From the NCBI GenBank assembly GCA_032622095.1, contig CP136062.1, forward strand, positions 1,860,001-1,924,000: a DNA stretch of 64,000 nt, written 5' to 3'. Every line of letters starts with the position of its first letter. Position 1 is the stretch's first letter. Source of the DNA: Siphonodentalium dalli (taxonomy: Eukaryota; Mollusca; Scaphopoda; Gadilida; Siphonodentaliidae). A model generated the notes under the pieces. That model did not search any database and was not told the origin of the DNA. It worked only from the letters and a program-made list of their open reading frames with translations. Made by a program: the position numbers and the translations under genes. Shown here piece after piece: positions 21,438 to 35,288 of the stretch.

Positions 21438-21737
21438 CGGACGATAGATGTTCTAAAAATAGACGTTGATGGTCATGAGTGGGAAGTCGTCAAGAACATC
21501 ATGGAAAACGGAATATTTTCAAATGTGAAACAATTCATTTTGGAATGGCATTTATTCCCCGACTCACCAAAAAGGAGTGACTTCAGACAGTGCCAAAAGA
21601 CATATAGGTCTTTCATAGACTCGGGCTTTCCAAAATATCACACTGACATTCATCCAAAGACATTGACGAGCAAAAACTTTAATATACAAGCAGACACGTC
21701 ACATGTGAACACAAAATTCATCAAACCTGCAGGGTGA
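21438..21737 (+). CDS. METTL24-like: METTL24-like methyltransferase, terminal exon D
   Basis: This starts after TTGTTTTTACAG and runs 99 codons to TGA. It opens RTIDVLKIDVDGHEWEVVKN, the conserved Asp-rich strand-helix (D-V-L-K-x-D-x-[DE]-G-x-E-W) of METTL24 and FkbM-like methyltransferases. It continues with FILEWHLFPDSP, equivalent to the family's QxxxExH strand, and the tail has Y-R-S-F-I-D-S-G-F-P-K-Y-H. The tail after residue ~75 is poorly conserved and ends KFIKPAG. Together the four exons give about 220 residues covering the full methyltransferase core, so the gene looks intact apart from the unseen N-terminus. AATAAA-like words at about 22157 and 22603 are possible poly(A) signals. 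Confidence 0.92.
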   Translation, partial: RTIDVLKIDVDGHEWEVVKNIMENGIFSNVKQFILEWHLFPDSPKRSDFRQCQKTYRSFIDSGFPKYHTDIHPKTLTSKNFNIQADTSHVNTKFIKPAG

Positions 21738-23079
21738 AGGTCGGATGTTATCTGTGATTTTCCTATTGTCATGTGATATTCAAATCAGGGCCGCTGGCCA
21801 GGTGCCATTGGTGTTGATGGGTAGTGATACGCCCTATATGCTGCAGGGCAGACCAAGCGTGGTCGGTTCCAAAACAGATGGTGGCGGTTTGGTTGAATCG
21901 ACAATGCGGTCAGTGTTTTGTTGGAGATTTCATCGATATTTTAACAAAGTGACATTCTGAATTCATCAACACCATTGGCTCGTTCTTAATGTTCCGCGTC
22001 TAATCATAAATATACACACATAGGACGTGTATATTGATACCAAGTGCATGGACACATAGTTGTTCCAAAAGGCTGTGACCGACAGAAAGACTTGATTCTC
22101 ATACTCACATCCACATTGTCAATACTGATTGCAATGCTTACCGCAGTTACACAATCAATAAACCAGGAAATGTCGATATATGTGGTATATGAGACATGTA
22201 TACTGTCATGTGTCATTTTTATATATACTTTCTTTTACCTGGTCCCCATGTTGAATTGTGTCGACACATCGACATTGGTAGAACTTATATTCGTATTTAA
22301 TTTGCGTAGATATATCAATTGTGCGTTCTAGTGCATTAGATCAATAGTAATCATTCCTAAAAATCAATTAAGATCGCTCACACATGCGGCTAAATGTCTA
22401 TTAGATAAGTTGAGATAAATTATATAGGAATGAATTAGTAAGTGCCGGTTTATAGAATATAAATATGTTAGTGATATGGTTGGAGTATCTTTCAGTAAAA
22501 TTCAAATTGACACTTTCTATTCTGAATGGATTCTCCCGTTCAGTTATACATGTATACTTCGTGACGCTCTATTTTTTCATTTGGATGGGTGTTTAGGTCA
22601 GGTAATAAAAGCAGACGACAGACAGAAAAAATGTAATATTAGACCAGAATGATTCATATTCATTGTTGGGAAATGTTCTGATAATAATTTCAACAAACGA
22701 CCTACTTGTTTAACTTATTATCTTATTATCATGTCCTAAGGTAACTACTCGTCAATGGATATGTAGTAAAGAGAGGTTAAAGTTAAACATAGAAGTTGGC
22801 TGTTGGTGTCAATTTAATTTGATCTAAATAAGTCGATAAATACATAAAATATACATGTATCCATCGGCAAAAGTCAATTAAATAATAATTATTAAACTCA
22901 AAATGGGGAGGGGTGGGGAACGAGTCTGTTCTATCCAAAACAACAAAGAGCGCCCTTTGTTAGTTTTGTTTTCCCACAGTAATACTGTCTCAATTCTGCT
23001 GTTGAACATAGCTGATAAATTACTCGCTTCGGTATGTCTATTCTGAGCTCACGTATGTCAGTGTATCAATGTTTCGACT
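21738..23079. other. 3' flank / presumed 3' UTR of the METTL24-like gene
   Basis: Sequence following the stop codon. Possible poly(A) words AATAAA occur near 22157 and 22603. A diverged single copy of the 72-bp unit (with its TGTTTAACTTATTATC flank) lies at about 22700-22800. No other gene recognised. Confidence 0.5.
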
Positions 23080-23355
23080 AGAAAAGCAAGTCTTGTTGAC
23101 ATTAAAATGTTTGAGGGTGAAAAGGAGCATGACTTAGTGAACATAAGATCTACATCTCCACGCATGCAATATACACAATACATCAACGCTTGGGGAGATA
23201 TTCTCACATTCGCCGCGAAATTCATGTACAAAGAATGCCAACTTTTACGAAACAATGCCCGTTAAGACTAGACCCGATTGCTTGCGTGTGCTTGTTGCCT
23301 GCCAGAAAAGCAAGTCTTGTTGACATTAAAATGTTTGAGGGTGAAAAGGAGCATG
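23080..23355. repeat. 52-bp direct repeat, two identical copies 224 bp apart
   Basis: AGAAAAGCAAGTCTTGTTGA through GGGTGAAAAGGAGCATG occurs at 23080-23131 and 23304-23355 without visible difference. The DNA between the copies contains no other repeat. Identity over 52 bp indicates a recent copy event, or long direct repeats flanking an insertion of ~170 bp. Confidence 0.85.
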
Positions 23356-23629
23356 CGATATACACTTTCCTTATCTAAATGTGCTCTAACTATAATATGG
23401 TACATATACCATACGGCTGTGATGTAGGGGAATTCAGTGTTGTTACTTTTTGCCACCATTTTCTATGCTCAAATGTTGTTTGTATATATACTATATAATG
23501 TTTGTAAATACCACTCTCACCTTTATGTGTACAAAACGCCCCAATTCATTTATACAACACATTCAATGTATTGATGTATGCTCTCTGTTAATGGAGGTTA
23601 ATACAGATATATATATATACCATCGACAA

Positions 23630-23826
23630 AAAACCCTGTTATTTAAAAAAAATTTGTTCAACGAAATTCTGCCAGTTTATCAAGTATCTGACACAAAAGC
23701 CACTTGATTTTAGAGTTGTCCACCTTCGTCGACAATTTGGTCTTCTCGACTCGAATCGTATAAGTTTTAACCCCGAAGCCTGGGAAATCTTAATTTGCGA
23801 GCGTTACTTCGGATTGAGTACCTTTA
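23630..23826 (-). mobile_element. Partial, inverted copy of the 5803-6345 element
   Basis: The reverse complement of this stretch reads AAAGGTACTCAATCCGAAGT at the terminus, then CAAATTAAGATTTCCC.., GATTCGAGTCGAGAAGACC, AAAATCAAGTGGCTTTTGTG and TTTCGTTGAACAAA, matching the 5803 element. Only one of the 104-bp internal units is present here, which shows the tandem duplication at 5965/6069 arose after the family spread. Confidence 0.75.
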
Positions 23827-26800
23827 ACCGACTGTTGTGTTCAGCCACCCATTACCACGGCATACAAATAAACGACAATGCGAGAAATACTATATAATTA
23901 TAGTTATGGGTCGGCTGCGTTGTGTTACGCTGGCACAGCATTAATTTTGTCAATAATATTAGTCAGTATGGCATTAACACAATTGATCCTTTCATATTTT
24001 AACCTGAGATCAGTGCTTATAGTTGTGGTATGCTGTCCCAGGATAGCGACTGCTGTTTGCACGCAATATGGGGGGTGGGAGTCACACTGGCAAGAATTTT
24101 TTTTAAACCATTTTAACTGCCATTTTATAAATCTTTAGAACGTTCTCAAATTTGCCTATATACGATATACTTCCCAGCCCTGCAATCTACTTTCTATTCC
24201 ACCGGTCAATTAAATTTGTTTAATCTTATCGACCAATAATACATAGATATTAAGATAACATATATTACATTTATGAACATGACTTACATCATAAATATTC
24301 AAATGATTCATTATTATATATGAACAGTATTTACAATATAAATAATATACTTGCCTGTTATATGTCATTGCCACTAATCTGATCCGTTTGGTTTAATTCA
24401 TTGGGGCTTACCATTCAGGTGTAATGCCATACCACGAGAGAGATATTTATTCCTCCAAATATGGGGACCATTATTGTACAATATATACATATACAAAAGT
24501 TAACTTGTGACATATATACACAATATAATTTAATTTGAGAAGGCTCATTTGAAGTCGATAGTGCGATCTAGTTTCTTATGTGATAATTAAAATATCAGGA
24601 GGTCGGATAACTTTCATGAAAGACAGACACAAAACGGAAGCTAATAAAGCCCGGCGTTCCAATGCAGAAACATCTGCTCAACACATTGAGCAACCTTTAA
24701 GCATCGGGGCGTTCGTATTACGTAATGTATCATCTGGTGGGAATTTATGGCCTATACAGACAGCACGGAAATCCATGCTTCTTTGATATTGAATAATGAC
24801 TGATAGAAATCCACTGCATTTGACCACCATGTGTGTTAATATCAGTGTCAAGCCGAATAGATCAGCATATCCACCCGGATAGCCGCCTAGTTTTATACTG
24901 TTGCTCAATATTTCATGTATATTATAAGTGTTGGTCGATGTAGCTTGGAAAACATTTAACACTGTAAGCAGACGAGTGGACTTGCTAGTAGGAACACCAG
25001 AGGCTAAAGGCACGGGCGGCGGTTGTTGCAGAAATATTTATATTTGTCCAAATCGCCATTAACAGAAGGAACACAAAAATATATACAGTTCCGCTCGTAT
25101 GCCAAACATAATCAGCGCGTAGATAGTATATTGTCGTCAAGACGTACGATGTTGCACGTAAACAAGAGACTGCTCGTGTTACATAAGTTGTGCTTCTGTT
25201 TATATAACACAGTGCATTATATTGGTTAACACACACAAATGATATAAACGCTCTTTATTATTTCCATATCAGGAAAACCTTAACAAATAACGCTCTTTGT
25301 GTTTACCATATCCGACATAAACAAAAGCCAGGAAACGTAACGTTTTTGCTTTCGTTTACACAACAAAAGGGGAAAATGAGAATAACATACTGTTTATGCC
25401 ATATTTCTGATTGACATAAGAATAAAGGCTCTATATTTTACTAATCCGTCTGTTTATGGCGGTTTTTGACGGATGTGATTATTTTAACAGCATACCCACC
25501 ACCAACGCCGCCCGTATCTTTAACTTGTGTAAATAAATCATACCTATATAGTATATAGACAATTTGTAATTATATGTTGGATTATGACTATATATGGGCA
25601 TATCTTGTCTGAAATAAACACAATACAATAGCAGTAATGTTTTTTTCCCCATTTGCATACACACACAATATACATCTATTTAATTATATATGACCTGTCA
25701 AATGAACAGCGATTTCGTTCTATATTGTTAAATGGCTACGATACGCTTTAACCTCTACTTATCCACGCATCTATGTACATGTACATTGATTTGCAATGGT
25801 GTCGATATACCAAAACCATTGCTAGACACCAAATAATTCTGATCAAATTGGTCGACATAAACTCAAATGTTTTGTATCTCGTAATTTGCTGTACATTTCA
25901 GTTTGATAAGGTTTCGAAAATTCAACCATTTCGTGCTTTATATGCAAACTACTTGGCTTCAAATTGAATAGGTGTGAAAAGTGTTGTTTCACATGTAAGT
26001 CATATTGTAGCTTGAAAGAAATCGAAGATGGTGCGCCGTATTACCACTTATGGTTGCACACCAGGTTGCAGTGACCAATGTCGTCAAAATTGAATTATCC
26101 CCGAACGCGACCAAATTTACATGGCATGGTTACATGTCACCCCGATAACGATGCCATGCAAATTTTGTAAGCGAATTACTCGCCCCTGAATGTTCAAAAA
26201 GTATATATATTTGCTCTCCATAATGGAGGAAAGTGGCTAATGGAGTAGCTGAAGCGCGCGCGAGGGTGAGACCAGCCCAGAGGAGGCGGTACATGTCATA
26301 TTTAGCAAAAAGAAATAGGAGTCAAAATGTTGAGCAAACAGTTAAGTCAACAATATTTTCAGTGTAGATACTGTTGCCACGTCCCTGCAACGGTGTAAGG
26401 TACACGATGCTGGTTGATCGCATCCATGGCAGGGGGCGACGCACTCTATCTGTCATTGGTCATAACCAATGATTTTATGCAATGCATGCATAAGCAGATG
26501 TTGAGTATATCGATGGATTATATGCGTGATTGATCACCATAATTACGAATTTTATGTTTTCAGTACGCTTTCATAGTGTTGAACATGAAATCTTGGTTGT
26601 CGTTGCCATGAATGTACATGTATATGTGGTGCGCTAATCATTGTTAATATTACGTGCTTTTAAAGATGTATTATCCGATTAAGTGCTTTTTAAGATGCAT
26701 TATCCGATTGAAGAAATATTGTTGTTGTAACTTGGTGATATGGTGACCGTCTGATAAATTAAAATAACTGGGGTAAATTATGTTTGTATCCCATTGTGTC

Positions 26801-29800
26801 ACGAATACATTTGGCGATTTACTACAAAAGCCAAACAGGAGAAAATATCTATCTTGAGCACTGAGATCGCCTGCCGGCACGTGTTAGCCCCATCCAGAAC
26901 TAATATAATCCGATGGCGCGCGTTAGGGGCGGCGGCAGATATCTCAGCCCATAGTGTGCGCTATATATTTGCCCTGGCTGTTAATAGGAATTATGATTCC
27001 CTTCTATATGGCTGTGTTTGTATACACCGTCGGGGTGGTACGCCATGGATGGCAGCAAACACTCTGGGTTTAAACTTAATAGGTCAGTATATTGCTATGC
27101 AATTGTATAGTCCCTATATATAGTTTGCTGATATTAACATCCACATATGTACATGTACGTACACAGTCACAATTGATCCCGCATATCTCAAATCGTAAAT
27201 TTGTGATTTTTAAAAAATATTTATTGGCATCGCGTATGATCGATACCTGCAGAATCTATCCCACCAGAACATTGGTATCCATATTATTCATGCTGTTGTC
27301 GTCATACAAACAAAACAACCACAATCATGCGTGATTAGTTCCGCATATTTGTATTGAAGTGCTCTAAATTGATGACAAAGTACGACACATACTCTTCGTT
27401 AAAATCTGCAGTCGAAAATGGCCAATCAAGAAGGATGATCTTGGATTCATCGATGTGGCTGGAAAATATTTTAATTCGGCCGTTTCCGAAAATAAAAATA
27501 CTGACAGACATACGGATTACAGCATGGTTCAAGTGTGGAGATGAGGATAATGAGAGTATTCTTAAGGAACGGCATATAAATAATATAATTGTGAAATTGC
27601 CTCGTAATTTTGTGGGATAAGTGGGATTAACTTTTATTTTATATATCTAAAGGAACAGTAACTCCTGCATGCAAACTACTTATGTCCACGCTGCGTGACA
27701 TTCGCATAAATTTGGAGACAGCATGGCGTTTATTAAAATAATTCATATGCCGCCTATATGGAGGAACCTTTTGTTTTATGTAATCTTGTGATATATTTCT
27801 ATAATACCACATGGGCGCACAAAACCTAAGTTAAACAGTAAAATATAATATAGACACATAAACAAACTCAAATGTTAATGTCCATGCGTACATGCACATG
27901 TACGTCAGTGATATATCCCGAATTTAAGTAGTCTTGTTGATTTGCTACGATGCTGGTGGGTATACCACGGAGTTGAAATATTCTGATATGGTAACCTTTA
28001 TTATGTTAAGAAAATGTACCGTTATTCTTTCTGAATATACATGTTGCAGTGTCTGGATATATATCGAACTATTTGAGAAAATATCTAGTGTCTGCATGAA
28101 CCATTCATTATCATATATATTTTCTAGGCTTCTCGTGTTTTTGCACGCAAAACGACAGTAATAGTCATTTTGATTATGGCCGATTCGCAACTATCAAAAG
28201 TAAAATAGTTTACAATATACAATGTATATGTATTTTAATACTGTATAACCATACTAGCAGCTTACTTGAGTCAATTCTCACATATATGTTAACGGCCGTG
28301 AACATGACACCTTTAGAACACAATAACGGTACAATTTCTTAACACCAGTATTTGTCACTACCAGCACAATGGCAAGTCAGCAGGACCCACCAGCATCAGA
28401 TCAAATAAGCAGGATAACTTAACCGGGATGGAAAGTGTTTGCTTTGCAATGACCGGAACTTGGAATCAGCTCTATCTCACCTATGACATACATGCACTGT
28501 GTCACACTTATAGTAAAGTGGTCACTTTCACCGCTGTGGCCTGCTCCCACAACGAATGATACACACGGAGTTACCATAGCTCATATCCCTGTCGACGCGC
28601 CCGTGACCTGACGGGTGTCACCTAGTTGTCTCGATGTCCGTTTCGATGTAGATTGGTGTGGGTGTGTATTGATGATGATCGTCGCTCTTCATTGCTATAA
28701 ATATTCATTTATGGCGTTGAACTCTTTCTCTGTGTCTGGTAACCGATACCTGCCATGAACTATTGTGGCCCAGCTGCACATTCATGTCAGAAACAATGGT
28801 TCGCCCTGGTTATTTGGTCATGTGGTCTTAGCAGCATGACAGTTCACCTGATCCCACCAGCATCATAGCAAATTAGCAAGACCATTTAACCAAATTAGCA
28901 AGACCATCACACCCATCGTTGACTGACTGTTAGCATATTTAATATGTTGTGTACTCTCGAGCGATTTATATTGGTCCACCGGGAGGTGTCAATTACCATG
29001 GCTAATGACCATGAAGGGATAAATTCGTCTGACGTGTGTGTGTTCCCGGGTGTCCCATCGGAGCCGGCATTTCATTAACAAAATTCGTGCATATATTTAC
29101 AATGCATAATATATCTATTTATATGAATGCTATTCAACTCTGGTCGTAAGGTATGCATACATGTACATCAGTATAATAATGGTCATTGTGTTCTCCTGCA
29201 CTTAACTGTGAAAGACTGAAACCAAAGTTTCAGACAAACTAGGACAATCCGGTGTGTGTGTAATTTAGAAATCAGTTTCCACTCACGGAAAGTATATTAG
29301 TTATACATGCTCTTTATCGACATACAACTTATACTATTTCGATATTTGCCTCCCACAACTCAACAAAATGCAATGTTAAAAAGATAACAGTCCACTGGCA
29401 TGTATGCCGGACTTTGGGTATGAGGACAGACTACCATTGTTCATGGGTCATGTGCTTCGTTTGACCACCCAACTCGGCCTACTATAGTACAGAAAAGTTA
29501 TTTATAATGACGCCCCTTGGGTATACGACTATCTGGTTGCACCACGAGGCATGGTCGTGTTATATTGAGTAAACTCATTGGAATTTTTTCGAGAACAGAC
29601 AAACACCAAACTGGACTAAGAGCCAGTCTTTTAGTTTTGATGGAAGATGAATAACTCTATACACTTGTATTTGGTACAATTGACCTCACCACCCTGAAGA
29701 CAGCAATTACAAACACACTGTACACACAATACAGTATCCCGTATATATGTTATCTTCGTCATCTACGTTGTATTTGTTAAAATGTTAATGGGAGAGGGGT

Positions 29801-30459
29801 GGATGTAAGTTGTTAAAATTTGTGCCCCGATCCCTCTTGTAATATTATATTACAATAAAATATGTTTTAAAAAAAGAGACACGATATAAGACTTATATAT
29901 GTATTTGGGGTGGTGGGGTCAATTGTGCCAAATACCCCTGACTATATATCTCCTAGTTTTTTTATTTTTATGCATTTTATTTAAATAAAGTGGGAGTTTT
30001 GGGGTAAATATGAAAATCTCTATCAATTAGTGGAAAATCTTTTGCGTAAATCATCGCATGTACTAATATTAAACGTGTGTCTTACCAATAATTATGAAGC
30101 TGATTTTGTGAGTTAATTTTGTGATAAATATAGTTACGATGTACATGTAGGTTGTATACAATGCTATGTATTGGCATCAAGCTAATACTATTCCGAAATT
30201 TGTCTTGCCAACTCAATATCATGCAATGTTAAAATTGCACACATCAGTCGGAAACATATGGTTCAATATAACCATACTGTATTATATTGATGCCCTAAGT
30301 AAGGTAGACATATATTTTGCATTGTGTTGTGTCGGGGACAGCCCGTCAAAAATAATTTTAAAAACAGTCGTCGTATATAAACATATAGTTTAACATTAAT
30401 TTGCGATGAACATTCTTTATTGAAATAATGTATATCCCTTACATACCATGTCCTCAACA
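23827..30459. other. 6.6 kb without recognisable features
   Basis: AT-rich DNA with short open frames on both strands. None has a recognisable domain, codon bias or splice context. Frames at 23878-24138 (hydrophobic), 26794-27123 and 27354-27620 were examined and not accepted. It may hold promoter or intergenic DNA for a downstream gene, or exons too diverged to recognise by eye. Confidence 0.5.
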
Positions 30460-30640
30460 GAACAACGAGTTAGGACCGAAATAAGAACAGTCTCACGCAT
30501 ACAGCGATGAGTTCATACGCACTGCGCTCTCGCCGCATACCGTTCCGATACGCGCGCCGAGCCTGGCTCCTAATTAGCCACAGCGCCGTTCCGGCTGGTT
30601 TACGCACCGTATCTGGCGCGCCGAGTAAGGTACGCGACGA
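30460..30640. other. Short CpG-rich island
   Basis: This ~180-bp stretch is locally GC- and CpG-rich (ACTGCGCTCTCGCCGCATAC, GATACGCGCGCCGAGCCTGG, CTGGCGCGCCGAG), in sharp contrast with the surrounding AT-rich DNA. It lies at the left border of the 30.65-35.29 kb repeat block. A fragment of a structured element or a small regulatory CpG island are both possible. Confidence 0.45.
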
Positions 30641-33600
30641 TATATCGTAGCGAGGAAGTCTATAGTTTTTGTACTGATGCCGTTTTTCGTTTATTTGGAA
30701 ATACTCAGAAACTAATGGCAGTAGGAACGTGAAATCTCTAGTGATTGTAGGCATTCAAGGTCGACTAAACATAAAGGTATCCACATGTTGGTCCAATATC
30801 TTTTAACACAGTTATAGCCCTTTTTCGATTATTTTTCATTATTATTATACTACAGTATTTTTCAACGCCCTAATATCTGAAAGTATTAGGATTAGAAAAC
30901 TCAAGATTGGTAAATATATTGGGTAAATGAGTATTATGCCTTTGGCTCATAACGAATATTGTCCGCGTTTATCCCACGGAGTTATCTCCCTTTATATAAA
31001 AAAATGTGATTTTATTATCTCGGAAATTATAAGGAGCAGAGCATCGACAATTGGAACGTATGCACACCTCGATATGCCCTACTGCCCACGGGCATCAAAA
31101 CTTGTGTCCGCGCTTTCCCTGAGGAGTTACCGCCCATAAATAGACAAACTTGTATTTGATTTACTATGCTGTACTCTCGTATCATTCCAGATAACTGCAT
31201 TTGGTTTCCACAGTCGTGTTGACCGTTGTCAGCTTAGTCCGAGGAAGAAAATTTGACAGGGTCGGTCATATATTTTTACACTGATGTGGGGGCAAAATTT
31301 TCGCAATTTTTTTTTATTGACATTCATCTATTTAAGTATATGTACTTCCTAAACGAAAACAAACCCATACCGGAAAGGATTTTTGAAATCCGAGAAGAAT
31401 TGCTAGTTAGCAATTTGGGCCCATGTGCTTGATACCACATCTCCTCCGAAAATGTCGAAGTTTGGATGTCATCTGATACGCCAACGTGTGCGGACGGAAG
31501 AGGGCACGCGGTGCGCCAAATTTTGCCAGTGTCTGTTCAGTATTGTGGGTCAGGGGAGGGGTGGTCCGTGGTACCAATTTTTAATTCTTCTCCGAATCAG
31601 ATGAAACTTGGAATATAACATCTGCACCATCAGCCGATCTCGAAACTGAAAGAATTTCGAAAATCCATCGAAAACTGAAAGAATTTCTGGCCCTCAAACT
31701 TTGCAATTTTGGGCCCATGTGCTTGATAACACATCTCCGAAGATATCGAACATAGGATGTCATCTGATACAAAAATACGTACGGACTGAAGAGGGCACGC
31801 AGTGGGCCAAATTTTGCCAGTGTCGGTTAAGTATTGTGGGTCGGGGGAGGGGTGGTCCGTAGTACCAATTTTTAATTCTTCTCCAAATCAGATGAAACTT
31901 TGAATGTAACATCTACCATATACTTTGATCACGAAGCTGCAAACAGATCGTAAATTCGTGCCAAATTGGCGGAGATTTTGGCCATCCAATTTTGAATTTG
32001 GGCCTATATGCTTTCCAATAACCAAAGTGTTATTCGGGTCCGAATCAGATGAAATTTGTATTATGCAATCCATGTTAGCGGCAGATCGCAAAACTGAAAA
32101 GAATTTTAAAATCCGTTGGAAACTAACGGAGTTACGGGCCCTCAAACTTCGCATTTTGTGCCAGGGTTGATGTTTTCCCAATCCCGTCACCCAATTTCGA
32201 GGCAGGGGTGGGGTCACGTCCAAACACTTGAGATCAACCTACACATGTTAGGACACCATATACTCACCATACTTCATATTTTCCGTCCATAAACTGCGAT
32301 TCTTTCCACTCATAATTTTCCCTATTATTATACTTCTATGGTGTAACCAAGGAAGTATATTGTTTTTGTACTGGCGCCGTTTTCCGTTTATTTGGAAATA
32401 CTCAGAAAGTAATTGCAGTAGAAACACAAAACCTGTAGCGAATATGTAGGCATCTGGGGTCTACTAAAAATAAAGGTATCCGCATGTCGGTCCAATGTTT
32501 CTTGACGGAGTTATGGCCCTTTTTCGATTATTTTTCATTATTATACTTCCATGGTGTAACCAAGGAAGTATATTGTTTTTCTATTGGGGTAGTTTTCCGT
32601 TTATTTGAAAATACTCAGAAACTAATTGCAACAGGACCGCGAAATCTTTAACGAATATAGGCATCTGAGGTCTACTAAAGATAATGATATCCGGAATTCG
32701 GCCCATTGTTTCAAGACAGAGTTATAGCCCTTATTCGATTATTTTTCATTTTTATTATTATACTACAGTATTTTTCAACGCCCAAATCTCTGAATGTAGT
32801 AGTACTAGAAAACTCAAGTTTGGTAAGTATGTTGGGGTAAATGAATTCTATGCCTTCGGCTCATAACGGATATTGTCCGCATTTAACCCGTGGAGTTATC
32901 TCCCTTTATATGAAAAAATGTCATTTTATTATCTCGGAAATTATAAGGAGCAGAGCATCGAAAATTGGACCGTATGTACACCCCGTTAAGCCCTACTGCC
33001 CACGGGCATCAACACTTGTATCCGCGCTTTCCCTGAAGAGTTACCGCCCATACACAGGGGAACCTCTATTTTATTGTACTCTTTTGTTTTCCCGTATCAT
33101 TCCAGATAACTGCATTTGGTTTTCATAGCCGTGATGACCGTTCTCAGTTTTGTCCGAAAAAGAAATTTTAACAGGGTCGGACATATATTTTTACACTGAT
33201 GTGGGGGCAAAATTTTCTCAAAAATGTTTTTTTGATCGATATTCATCTATTTAAGTATATGCATTCCCTGAACGAAAACAAACCCAAACCAAGAAGGATT
33301 TTTGAAATCCGATAAGAATTGCAAGAGTTACAGGCCGTCAAATTTTGCAGTTTGGGACATGTGCTTGTGACCACATCTCCTCCGAAGATGTCGAAGTTTG
33401 GATGTCAACTGATACGCCAACGTGTGCGGACGAAAGAGTGCACGCGGTGGGCCAAATTTTGCCAGTGTCTGTTCATTATTTTGGGTATGGGGAGGGGTGG
33501 TCCGTGGTACCAATTTTTAATTCTTATCGGAATAAGATGAAACTTGGAATTTAACATCTACAACACCACCCGATCTAGAAACTTTGGGCCTGGTGTGACA

Positions 33601-35288
33601 ATTTCCCAATCCCGTCACCCAATTTCGAGGCAGGAGTGGGGTCAATTATAAACACTTGAGATCAACACACAAATGTTAAGGACAGTACACAATAATCTTA
33701 CTTCATATTTTCCATCCCTAAACTGCGAATTGTTCAGTTCATGATTCGCCCTATTATTATACTTCCATGGTGTAACCAAGGAAGTATATTGTTTTTCTAT
33801 TGGGGTAGTTTTCCGTTTATTTGAAAATACTCAGAAACTAATTGCAGCAGGACCGCGAATTCTTTAACGAATATAGGCATCTGAGGTCTACTAAAGATAA
33901 TGATATCCGGATTTCGGCCCATTGTTTCAAGACAGAGTTATAGCCCTTATTCGATCATTGTTCATTATTATTATTATAATCTCTGAATGTATTAGTACTA
34001 GAAAACTCAAGTTTGGTAAGTATGTTGGAGTAAATGAGTTCTATGCCCATGGCTCATAACGGATATTGTCCGCATTTAACCCGTGGAGTTATCTCCCTTT
34101 ATATGAAAAAATGTCATTTTATTATCTCGGAAATTATAAGGAGCAGAGCATCGAAAATTGGACCGTATGCACACCTCCATATGCCCTACAGCCCACGGCC
34201 ATCAAAACTTGTGTCCGCGCTTTCCCTGAGGAGTTACCGCCCATAAATAGGCAAACCTCTATTTGATTTACTATGCTCTACTCTCGTATCATTCCAGATA
34301 ACTGCATTTGGATTTCATAGTCGTGTTGGCCGTTGTCAGTTTAGTCCGAGAAAAAAAATTGGACAGGGTTGGGCATATATTTTGACGCTGGGGGTGGGGG
34401 CAAAATTTTCGAAAACAAAAAGTTTTGATTGACATTCATCTATTTAAGTATGTGGATTTCCTGAATCAAAACAAACCCATACCGGGAAGGATTTTTGAAA
34501 TCCGAGAAGAAATGCAAGAGTTACGGGCCCTCAAAGTTTGCAATTTGGGCCCACGTGCTTGTATACACATCTCCGAAGATGTCGAACTTTGGATGTCATC
34601 GATATCCCAGTACGTGGGGTCTGAAGAGAGCACGTTGTTTGCCAAATTTTGCCAGTTTTGGTTCAGTGTTGTGGTTCAGGGGAGGGGCGGTCCGGGGTAC
34701 CATTTTTTATTCTTCTCCGAATCATATGAAACTTGGAATATAACATCTACACCACAAACCGGTCTAGAAACTGAAAAATGTTCGCAAATCCATTAAAAAA
34801 TGACAGAGTTGCGGGCCTTCAAACTATGCAAATGTAGGCCCATGTGTTTGTGGACACATCTCCTCCGAAGATGTCGAACGTAGGATGTCATCTGATATTC
34901 CATTGCGTGCGGTCTGAAGAGAGCACGCGGTGTGCCAAATTTTGACAGTTTTGGTTTAGTGTTGTGGGTCAGGGGAGGGGCGGACCGGGGTACCAATTTG
35001 TTATTCTTCTCCGAATCAGATGAAACTTGGAATATAACATCTACACCACAAACCGGTCTAGAAACTGAAAAATGTTCGCAAATCCATTAAAATATGACAG
35101 AGTTGCGGGCCTTCAAACTATGCAAATCTAGGCCCATGTGTTTGTGGACACATCTCCTCCGAAGATGTCGAACGTAGGATGTCATCTGATATCCCAGTAC
35201 GTGCGGTCTGAAGAGAGCACGCGGTGTGCCAAATTTTGCCAGTGTCGGTTCAGTGTTGTGGGTCAGGGGAGGGGTAATCCGAGCTACC
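30641..35288. repeat. Dispersed/tandem repeat family, 1.2-2 kb monomers (left block)
   Basis: Several successive monomers are seen. Junctions read ATACTTCCATGGTGTAACCA followed by AGGAAGTATATTG (about 32332, 32545, 33757). Each monomer then has TTTCCGTTTATTTGRAAATA, GGAGTTATCTCCCTTTATAT, a GATAACTGCATTTGG block, CATATATTTTTACACTGATG and one to three ~240-bp subunits containing CGAAGATGTCGAACGTAGGA and GTCAGGGGAGGGGTGGTCCG. The block stops at 35288 inside a subunit. The matching continuation (CCAATTTTTAATTCTTCTCC-like, then GATGAAACTTGGAATATAAC) is found at 59131. No conserved protein is encoded. Confidence 0.88.

Noticed and set aside
23878-24138. 86-codon frame with a hydrophobic, membrane-like segment
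   Set aside because: Hydrophobic frames arise easily from T-rich DNA. There is no family match or splice context.
26025-26190. Possible THAP zinc-finger start (MVRRITTYGCTPGCSDQC)
   Set aside because: A stop codon follows after 22 residues. The Cys spacing and the missing downstream C2H part do not fit THAP, so the resemblance is too short to support.
27354-27620. 88-codon frame with mixed, protein-like composition
   Set aside because: No recognised motif, no clear splice sites in matching phase, no repeat relation. It cannot be told from a chance frame.
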